Shown here one piece after another: positions 25,725 to 30,322 of a stretch of 30,322 bases of DNA; positions within the stretch are counted from its first letter, which is position 1; the number at the start of each line of letters is the position of its first letter. Both the position numbers and the translations under genes were made by a program. The stretch spans positions 1 through 30,322 of the IMG/VR virus record IMGVR_UViG_3300034093_001001. One strand, 5' to 3'. This DNA comes from a virus. The notes under the pieces are model-generated. The model made no database searches. It saw only the letters and a program-made list of their open reading frames with translations, and was not told where the DNA came from.

Positions 25725-26115
25725 AAATATATTATTAGCCTCTTTTATATTCCCAGAAAGACTAGATTGGTTCTTAGGATACCTAGAAAGTAAATTCTCA
25801 ATAGATAGGGATAAAGTATTCGTCTATAAAAATATAGATGATGAATCTAAAGTGATTGTAACTTTTAAATTTGTAATTAAAGATGGTAAGAAAATAGACT
25901 TTAAAAATCTATTTCCTAATGCTATCCTTATACATAAAAAAGGAAATGCAATCTATACCATAAACGCACTTAATAAAATAATTGAAGATACTAATGATAA
26001 CATTGGTAATATAGATTATAAATCTCATAAGATTGATTGGGATACATTTCAAGATAAAATGTTATTGACTAATAATGATGGTTTAATAATATACAATATA
26101 AAACGTCTTTTTTAA
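25717..26115 (+). CDS. Unknown phage protein, 132 aa
   Basis: Not recognised. Begins at the ATG inside the sequence that ends the 198-aa gene (8-nt overlap), which implies translational coupling. The protein is small and alpha/beta with FIFPERLDWFLGYLESKF near the N-terminus, a strand pair around KVIVTFKFVIKDGKKIDF, and a basic, hydrophobic end. An N-terminal helix with F-P-E-R-L-D-W-F suggests a protein-interaction surface. No catalytic motif seen. Likely works with the protein encoded upstream. It is followed by a candidate late promoter for the next unit. Confidence 0.65.
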   Translation: MNKNILLASFIFPERLDWFLGYLESKFSIDRDKVFVYKNIDDESKVIVTFKFVIKDGKKIDFKNLFPNAILIHKKGNAIYTINALNKIIEDTNDNIGNIDYKSHKIDWDTFQDKMLLTNNDGLIIYNIKRLF

Positions 26116-26125
26116 TAAAATACAG

Positions 26126-26140
26126 ATATTTATTATTAAA
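26126..26140 (+). promoter_or_regulatory. Candidate phage late promoter motif before the 53-aa gene
   Basis: ATATTTATTATTAAA, identical over 15 bases to the motif before the tail tube gene, 26 nt before the ATG at 26167. Confidence 0.5.
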
Positions 26141-26166
26141 TAATCAAGAAATTAAAATTTTATGTT

Positions 26167-26328
26167 ATGAATGAAGATAAGAATAAAGATTTGGAAAACA
26201 AATTAGATTCGTTTTTAAGTCAAGAAGAATGTAACACTGAGGAATGTAAAATCCGTAAGCCACAAGAATTAGTTGAAAAAATTAATAAGAAAATAGTTAC
26301 TGAAGATGGTAGACAATTATTAATCTAA
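26167..26328 (+). CDS. Small unknown protein, 53 aa
   Basis: Read directly from the sequence: starts MNEDKNKDLENKLDSFLSQE, contains a C-x-x-x-x-C pair (ECNTEECK) in the middle, and ends KINKKIVTEDGRQLLI. It is highly charged and probably helical, with two cysteines spaced by four residues. It is followed 8 nt later by the acidic 262-aa gene, so they are cotranscribed from the candidate late promoter at 26126 and probably act together. An alternative ATG at 26162 is out of frame and stops at once (ATG TTA TGA). Function unknown; the I-V-T-E near the end matches the loose L/I-x-E protease pattern seen in neighbours. Confidence 0.6.
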   Translation: MNEDKNKDLENKLDSFLSQEECNTEECKIRKPQELVEKINKKIVTEDGRQLLI

Positions 26329-26336
26329 TAGATATT

Positions 26337-27125
26337 ATGAAGAAAGATAAAAAACAATTATTAAATGAAGAGTTAAGTAAATTTAATAAATTACTTAATT
26401 ATGACTATTATGATGGTAAGGATTCAGTAAATGAAATGCATTTACATGGTTTAGACAAATTCAAAGGTAAAGAAGGTGATGAAAAATTATTATACGGTTC
26501 TACTGTTGAAGAAGCTGAAGAAGAAGAAACTGAAGCAGCAACTCCAGAAGCACCTGAAGACATTGCACCAGAAGATATGCCAGACCCATCATTAGAAACT
26601 GGAGCACCTATACCAGATATGGGCGCTGATGCTGAATTACCAGCTGACGATACAATGCCACCAGCTGAAGACGAAATGGCACCAGAAGCTACTGATGACG
26701 AGTCAGTTGATTTGGATGTTACTGAATTAGTAAAAGGTTCTCAAGAAGCTAAAGCTAGTGCTGATGAAGCTAATGCTAAAATCGAAAGATTATTAGGTAT
26801 GGTTGATAAATTGGAAGGTCAATTATCATCAATGGGACAAATAAGTGCTAAGATTGATGGTTTAGAAAAAGAATTAGAAAAAAGAGTACCAACTCCAGAC
26901 GAGAAAATAGAATTACGTTCAATGGATTCTTACCCTTATAATATTAAATTATCTGACTTCTGGGCTGACCGTAAGGATTCACCTTATGATGCTGGACAGA
27001 ATGACGATGAAGATAAAGATGAAGAAGGTAACTATGTGTTAACACAAGATGATGTTGATAACTTTGACGCTAATAACATTAAACAATCTTTTAAAGAAAA
27101 CCCTTTTGAAGAAGAGGATGTTTAA
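26337..27125 (+). CDS. Acidic unknown protein, 262 aa, probable virion or scaffold-type component
   Basis: Not assigned to a family. The N-terminus MKKDKKQLLNEELSKFNKLL is a basic amphipathic helix with L-L-N-E at residues 8-11. Residues about 55-130 are an acidic Pro/Ala/Glu low-complexity region (for example PEAPEDIAPEDMPDPSLE). A coiled-coil segment follows (about 135-190: AKIERLLGMVDKLEGQLSSM). The C-terminal part contains YPYNIKLSDFWADRKDSPYD and an acidic end. The charged, coiled-coil, low-complexity build resembles scaffolding or prohead core proteins, but no motif proves it. Cotranscribed with the 53-aa gene and closed by a strong terminator. Confidence 0.65.
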   Translation: MKKDKKQLLNEELSKFNKLLNYDYYDGKDSVNEMHLHGLDKFKGKEGDEKLLYGSTVEEAEEEETEAATPEAPEDIAPEDMPDPSLETGAPIPDMGADAELPADDTMPPAEDEMAPEATDDESVDLDVTELVKGSQEAKASADEANAKIERLLGMVDKLEGQLSSMGQISAKIDGLEKELEKRVPTPDEKIELRSMDSYPYNIKLSDFWADRKDSPYDAGQNDDEDKDEEGNYVLTQDDVDNFDANNIKQSFKENPFEEEDV

Positions 27126-27150
27126 TTAAATAATTGATAATTAGTTAAGT

Positions 27151-27176
27151 AAAGAGGGTTAATACCCTCTTTTTTT
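27151..27176 (+). terminator. Intrinsic terminator after the 262-aa gene
   Basis: 9-bp perfect stem AAAGAGGGT / ACCCTCTTT with loop TAAT and a T run to 27176. It separates this unit from the replication genes. Confidence 0.9.
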
Positions 27177-27195
27177 ATTTTTATTAATTTAGTTG

Positions 27196-27226
27196 TTGCA
27201 TATAATAAATTAAGTTACTATATTTG
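27196..27226 (+). promoter_or_regulatory. Bacteroidota-type promoter upstream of the ssDNA-binding protein gene
   Basis: TTG (27196-27198), 20 nt, TATATTTG (27219-27226). It would give a leader of about 130 nt. It is the best of three -7-like boxes in this 234-bp spacer. Confidence 0.7.
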
Positions 27227-27257
27227 TAAAAAGTTATTTAATATAACCTAAAAAAGT

Positions 27258-27290
27258 TTGAAAATAAATGCTAAAATTACTTTACTTTTG
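27258..27290 (+). promoter_or_regulatory. Possible second promoter upstream of the ssDNA-binding protein gene
   Basis: TTG (27258-27260), 22 nt, TACTTTTG (27283-27290). The spacing is slightly longer than usual. Confidence 0.4.
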
Positions 27291-27303
27291 AACAATATTA
27301 GAC

Positions 27304-27311
27304 TATATTTG
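27304..27311 (+). promoter_or_regulatory. Possible third -7 element (TATATTTG)
   Basis: A perfect TATATTTG box 48 nt before the start codon, but the expected -33 position (about 27280-27285) holds CTTTAC instead of TTG. It may need an activator or be inactive. Confidence 0.35.
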
Positions 27312-27359
27312 TATAACAAACTAATTAGTAAATAATAAACAAATATAAATAAATCAATC

Positions 27360-28286
27360 ATGGGAATTTTTGAAGAAATGATGCAACAGTACCAAGACTC
27401 ACACAAAATTGGCGGTGCTAAAAAGTCAGACAATAAGTATGACTTAAAAAATTACTTTAATGCTGGTCTACCTAAAGGTGTAGATGAATTAAAGAAAAAG
27501 ATTAGAATTTTACCTCCAGAAGAAGGTAAGAAAACATCTTTCGGTGTGATGTATGGGCACACTAAAAAAATTAATGGGGAGTATAAAACTTTTCCTTGTT
27601 TAAAACATGAGAAAAATGAAGAATGCCCTTTCTGTCAAGCTAGAGAAGCATTGCTTGCTGGTGGTACAGAAGAAGAAAAAGAGTTAGCTAAAGATTATTC
27701 AGCTAGAAAGTTTTACATCGTTAAAGTTATCGATAGAGATAATGAAGCTGATGGTGTTAAATTCTGGAGAATTAAGCATAACTACCAAAAAAATGGTAAC
27801 TATGATAAAATCATGGATGCTATCGTAAATGCTGAACATGATATTACAGACCCAGAAACTGGTAGAGATTTAAATATTACTATTAAGAGAAACGCAACTG
27901 GTAGTGCTGTAACAATTTTAGGTGCTAATTCTGCATCGGTATTAACATCTGATGAAGAGCAATTAAGTAAATGGACATCTGACGTAAGAACTTGGGAAGA
28001 TGTTTACTCTTTAAGAAACTATGACTACTTAGCTATCATCGTTAAAGGTGATACTCCAGTTTGGAGCAAAGAAGAGGGTAGATGGATTGCTAAAGAAACT
28101 GAAAAAGAAAGTGATGGTATTGAAGACGAAGTTGATATGGGTAATGATTTACCTACACCAACTGAAGCACCTTCAAAAGTTACTTCAAAAGTTGAAACAA
28201 AAGTTGCTCCAAAAACTGAAACAAAAGTTGCACCTAAAGTGGTTGCTACTGATGATGAGGATGAGGATGATGACTTACCATTCTAA
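27360..28286 (+). CDS. Single-stranded DNA-binding protein (gp32-like)
   Basis: 308 aa, close to T4 gp32 (301). A zinc site is visible: His67 (YGHTKK), Cys80 (FPCLKH), then Cys89 and Cys92 (ECPFC); the His-to-first-Cys spacing of 13 and the C-x-x-C pair match T4 gp32 (H64, C77, C87, C90). The core FYIVKVIDRDNEADGVKFWR and the region around YDKIMDAIVN fit the OB-type binding fold. The C-terminal ~60 residues are a flexible linker with a short Lys-Val repeat (ETKVAPK twice) and an acidic tip ending DDEDEDDDLPF. The protein coats ssDNA in replication, recombination and repair and recruits partners through its acidic tail. It leads the replication/recombination block, behind tandem promoters and ahead of a uvsX-like gene. 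Confidence 0.9.
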   Translation: MGIFEEMMQQYQDSHKIGGAKKSDNKYDLKNYFNAGLPKGVDELKKKIRILPPEEGKKTSFGVMYGHTKKINGEYKTFPCLKHEKNEECPFCQAREALLAGGTEEEKELAKDYSARKFYIVKVIDRDNEADGVKFWRIKHNYQKNGNYDKIMDAIVNAEHDITDPETGRDLNITIKRNATGSAVTILGANSASVLTSDEEQLSKWTSDVRTWEDVYSLRNYDYLAIIVKGDTPVWSKEEGRWIAKETEKESDGIEDEVDMGNDLPTPTEAPSKVTSKVETKVAPKTETKVAPKVVATDDEDEDDDLPF

Positions 28287-28299
28287 ATCAAATAAACAT

Positions 28300-28323
28300 A
28301 AAGGTGACTACGGTCACCTTTTT
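28300..28323 (+). terminator. Intrinsic terminator after the ssDNA-binding protein gene
   Basis: 9-bp stem AAAGGTGAC / GTCACCTTT with loop TACG and a five-T tail. No promoter is evident before the next gene, so partial readthrough probably feeds uvsX, giving more ssDNA-binding protein than recombinase. Confidence 0.85.
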
Positions 28324-28352
28324 GGTCTAATGTAATCAATAATTTTTAATAT

Positions 28353-29462
28353 ATGGCTAAAAAAGTAGCACCAAAAAAAGTTGGAATCGAAAAAATGGAT
28401 TTTGACTTGGATTCATTCTTAGAATCCGAAAACTTAAACAGCGCACCAAAAGATAAGGACCTAACATGGATTCCATTATCTAAAGCTTGGCACGATGCGT
28501 TAAAATTACCAGGATTTCCTAGAGGATATCTAAGTTTAGTTAGAGGTTATTCTAATACTGGTAAATCAACCGCATTCTACGAAGCAATCGCTGGAGCGCA
28601 AAAGATTGGGGATTTCCCAATAGTAATTGAAACTGAAGGTAACTGGAATGACGAGCATGCTAAGAAAATCGGAGTTAAATTCAAAGAAGTTGTAGATGAA
28701 ACAACTGGTGAGATTATTGAGAAACCAGATGGATTCTTATTAGTTAAGAGTAAAGATTTATATAATCGTTACAAAAACTATAATCACCAAGAAAGTAAGA
28801 TGATGAGTAAACCTACAAGAGGGGAACCAGTTATTGAAGATGTATCTTTGTTTATCAGTCACATGATTCAGAAACAAGAAGATGGTGAACTAAATAGAGA
28901 CATTTGTTTCTTATGGGATTCAATCGGTACACTTAACTGTTACAAATCAGCTTGTTCAAATACATCAAACAACATGTGGAATGCTGGGGCAATGGGTGCT
29001 TTTCAAGCAATCGTTAACTTTAAAATTCCATCAAGTAGAGATGTTGATAGTAAATTCACTAACACATTTGTTTGTGTTCAGAAAGTTTGGTTAGATAGTA
29101 TGAATGGTACTGTAATTAAACATAAAGGTGGTGAGTTCATGTTCTTTAATTCTAGACTTATTGTACATATCGGTGGTATTTTAACACATGGTACAACTAA
29201 ATTGAAAGCAACAGCGTTAGGTCACAATTTCCAATATGGTACAAAGGCTAAAATCAAATGTGAGAAAAATCACGTAACTGGTATCGAAAGAGAAGGTGAG
29301 ATTGCTTCAACACCACATGGTTATGTAAACCCTGATGAACTTGATGAATACAAAAAAGCAAATCGTCAATTTATTCATGAAGCATTGAATGTAGATTATA
29401 GTACACCAATTGATTTTACAGAAGAAGAAGGAACATTTGACGAAGAAGACAAAAGAGGTTAG
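28353..29462 (+). CDS. uvsX: UvsX/RecA-like recombinase
   Basis: 369 aa (T4 UvsX is 391). Walker A is GYSNTGKST (residues 65-73), IETEGNW at 92-98 gives the catalytic glutamate region, and Walker B is ICFLWDSIG with Asp189. RGEPVIEDVSLFISHMI and the later FVCVQKVWLDSMNG with HKGGEFMFFNSRLIVHI match the UvsX-type core. The C-terminal end is acidic (EEEGTFDEEDKRG), as in RecA-family regulators of DNA binding. It forms filaments on ssDNA for strand exchange, and in T4 works with gp32 and UvsY for recombination-dependent replication. It lies 66 nt after the ssDNA-binding gene beyond a terminator and 23 nt before the nuclease gene. Confidence 0.92.
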   Translation: MAKKVAPKKVGIEKMDFDLDSFLESENLNSAPKDKDLTWIPLSKAWHDALKLPGFPRGYLSLVRGYSNTGKSTAFYEAIAGAQKIGDFPIVIETEGNWNDEHAKKIGVKFKEVVDETTGEIIEKPDGFLLVKSKDLYNRYKNYNHQESKMMSKPTRGEPVIEDVSLFISHMIQKQEDGELNRDICFLWDSIGTLNCYKSACSNTSNNMWNAGAMGAFQAIVNFKIPSSRDVDSKFTNTFVCVQKVWLDSMNGTVIKHKGGEFMFFNSRLIVHIGGILTHGTTKLKATALGHNFQYGTKAKIKCEKNHVTGIEREGEIASTPHGYVNPDELDEYKKANRQFIHEALNVDYSTPIDFTEEEGTFDEEDKRG

Positions 29463-29485
29463 TATTAATTTTTAAAAAGTTCTAC

Positions 29486-30322
29486 ATGAACAGAAGACCA
29501 CCAAAAAATGGTGAAACAATTAAAGAAATAAATACTCTAGTGGTTGATGGGAACGCTCTCTTTAAGAGGGGGTTCCTTGGGGCCAAAGATGAGTATAACT
29601 CCAATGGTCAACACATTGGGGGTCTTTACCAATTTATTACTGTATTAAGAAATGTAATAGAAAATGATTTATACCATAGAGTATACGTTTTCTGGGATGG
29701 AAAATATAGTGGTAAACTAAGATATGAAATCTATAAAGACTACAAAAGTGGTCGTGGTAAAGATTATGAGCATGGGACCATGCCAATCGATAAAGATGAG
29801 TTGAATCAGAAAATACGTATTAAAAAATACCTTGAAGAATTATTTATTCGTCAATTAGAGGATGAAATAGTTGAGGCTGATGATTTTATTGCCTATATTT
29901 GTAATAATAAACTTGAGAATGAAAAAATCACAATAATTACAAGTGATAGAGACTTATGTCAATTAATTAATGATGAGGTTAAAATTTACATGTGTGATTT
30001 AAAATTATATGTTACAAAGGAAAACTTTAACAGACATTTCAAATATAAATTAGAAAATGCTGCGTTAATGAAAGTACTTTGTGGTGATAATAGTGATTCA
30101 ATCAAGGGTGTTAAACGATTAGGTGAAGATACTTTATTAAAACACTTCCCAGAGGTACGTAAAGAAGTATTAACCATTGAACAAGTTATTAGTAAATCTA
30201 AGTTATTACAAGATGAAAGGATAGCTAACAAAAAGAAACCATTACAAATATTAACGAATATTTACGATGGAATCACTGATGGAGTTCAAGGTAATGAGTT
30301 ATATAAGATTAACAACCTTTTA
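29486..30322 (+). CDS. 5'-3' exonuclease / T4 RNase H-like FEN nuclease, 3' partial
   Basis: Open from ATG 29486 to the right edge, 279 codons without a stop, so the C-terminus is missing. Acidic active-site residues of the FEN/PIN family appear in order: VVDGNALF (Asp21), VYVFWDGKYSGKLR (Asp71), EIVEADDFIAYI (Glu130, Asp132, Asp133), ITSDRDLCQL (Asp154, Asp156), and LCGDNSDSIKGVKRLGEDT (Asp201, Asp204) leading into the helix-hairpin-helix H3TH element. YEIYKDYKSGR matches the conserved basic helix. T4 RNase H removes RNA primers from lagging-strand fragments and cooperates with gp32, whose homologue lies two genes upstream. A polymerase-I-type 5' nuclease domain is the alternative name for the same fold; no polymerase part can be seen here. 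Confidence 0.88.
   Translation, partial: MNRRPPKNGETIKEINTLVVDGNALFKRGFLGAKDEYNSNGQHIGGLYQFITVLRNVIENDLYHRVYVFWDGKYSGKLRYEIYKDYKSGRGKDYEHGTMPIDKDELNQKIRIKKYLEELFIRQLEDEIVEADDFIAYICNNKLENEKITIITSDRDLCQLINDEVKIYMCDLKLYVTKENFNRHFKYKLENAALMKVLCGDNSDSIKGVKRLGEDTLLKHFPEVRKEVLTIEQVISKSKLLQDERIANKKKPLQILTNIYDGITDGVQGNELYKINNLL

Noticed and set aside
27340-27347. CAAATATA, a minus-strand TATATTTG box
   Set aside because: No minus-strand gene lies downstream and no supporting -33 element was found.
27344-27351. TATAAATA, the T4 late promoter core, just before the ssDNA-binding gene
   Set aside because: It is in an A-rich leader that probably acts as a ribosome-binding region; no other gene in the window has this box in this orientation and position.
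28048-28335. 95-aa Lys/Leu-rich frame over the end of the ssDNA-binding gene
   Set aside because: Out-of-frame shadow of the repetitive linker; it also runs into the terminator hairpin.

Overview
The window is a stretch of an AT-rich (roughly 70% A+T or more, judged by eye) genome of a large contractile-tailed, T4-related bacteriophage (a distant myovirus). The evidence is a set of T4 core proteins: tail sheath (gp18-like, 5' end cut by the window), tail tube (gp19-like), a gp26/PF12322-type baseplate protein, a tape measure protein, a tube-initiator-like baseplate protein, gp53-like LysM wedge protein, a giant hub protein, gp32-like ssDNA-binding protein, UvsX recombinase and a T4 RNase H/FEN-type nuclease (3' end cut by the window). 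Several intergenic spaces carry TTG-N19/20-TAnnTTTG elements, the -33/-7 promoter typical of Bacteroidota, so the host is probably a member of that phylum.

Layout. 1-2716: 3' part of the tail sheath gene, closed by a bidirectional terminator. 2746-5825, minus strand: a compact four-gene operon whose genes overlap by 4 nt or are 1 nt apart, encoding (in transcription order) a T4 Rnl1-type RNA ligase, an HNH zinc protein, an RlaP-like nucleotidyltransferase and a T4-type polynucleotide kinase/phosphatase. This is an RNA-repair cassette lying between sheath and tube genes and running against them. 5966-13909, plus strand: tail tube, a Vsr/DUF559-like endonuclease, an unknown protein, the PF12322 baseplate protein with a probable +1 frameshift extension, an unknown 643-aa protein and the tape measure. 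13910-14132: very AT-rich spacer with a promoter. 14133-25102: three baseplate genes (1514 aa with an inserted OmpA-like domain, gp53-like, and a 2030-aa hub with a C-terminal GH108-like muramidase). 25128-27125: two unknown proteins with their own promoter, then a 53-aa protein and an acidic 262-aa protein. 27126-30322: terminator, tandem promoters, then replication/recombination genes gp32-like, uvsX-like and a 5' nuclease.

Regulation. Two promoter classes are visible. The Bacteroidota-type -33/-7 promoter precedes the RNA-repair operon, the 25128 gene pair and the ssDNA-binding protein (and lies in the spacer before 14133). A different recurring motif, close to ATATTTATTATTAAA, sits 7-48 nt before six plus-strand genes, most of them virion genes, and is a candidate phage late promoter. 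Strong intrinsic terminators follow the sheath, tube, 252-aa, baseplate-frameshift, 262-aa and ssDNA-binding genes.

How it fits together: the tail genes build a contractile tail with a lysozyme-tipped hub; gp32/UvsX/nuclease serve replication and recombination; the RNA-repair operon probably restores host tRNA or other RNA cut by defence ribonucleases, as Pnk and Rnl1 do in T4. No spacer exceeds 300 bases. I saw no tRNA, rRNA, CRISPR array or insertion sequence.
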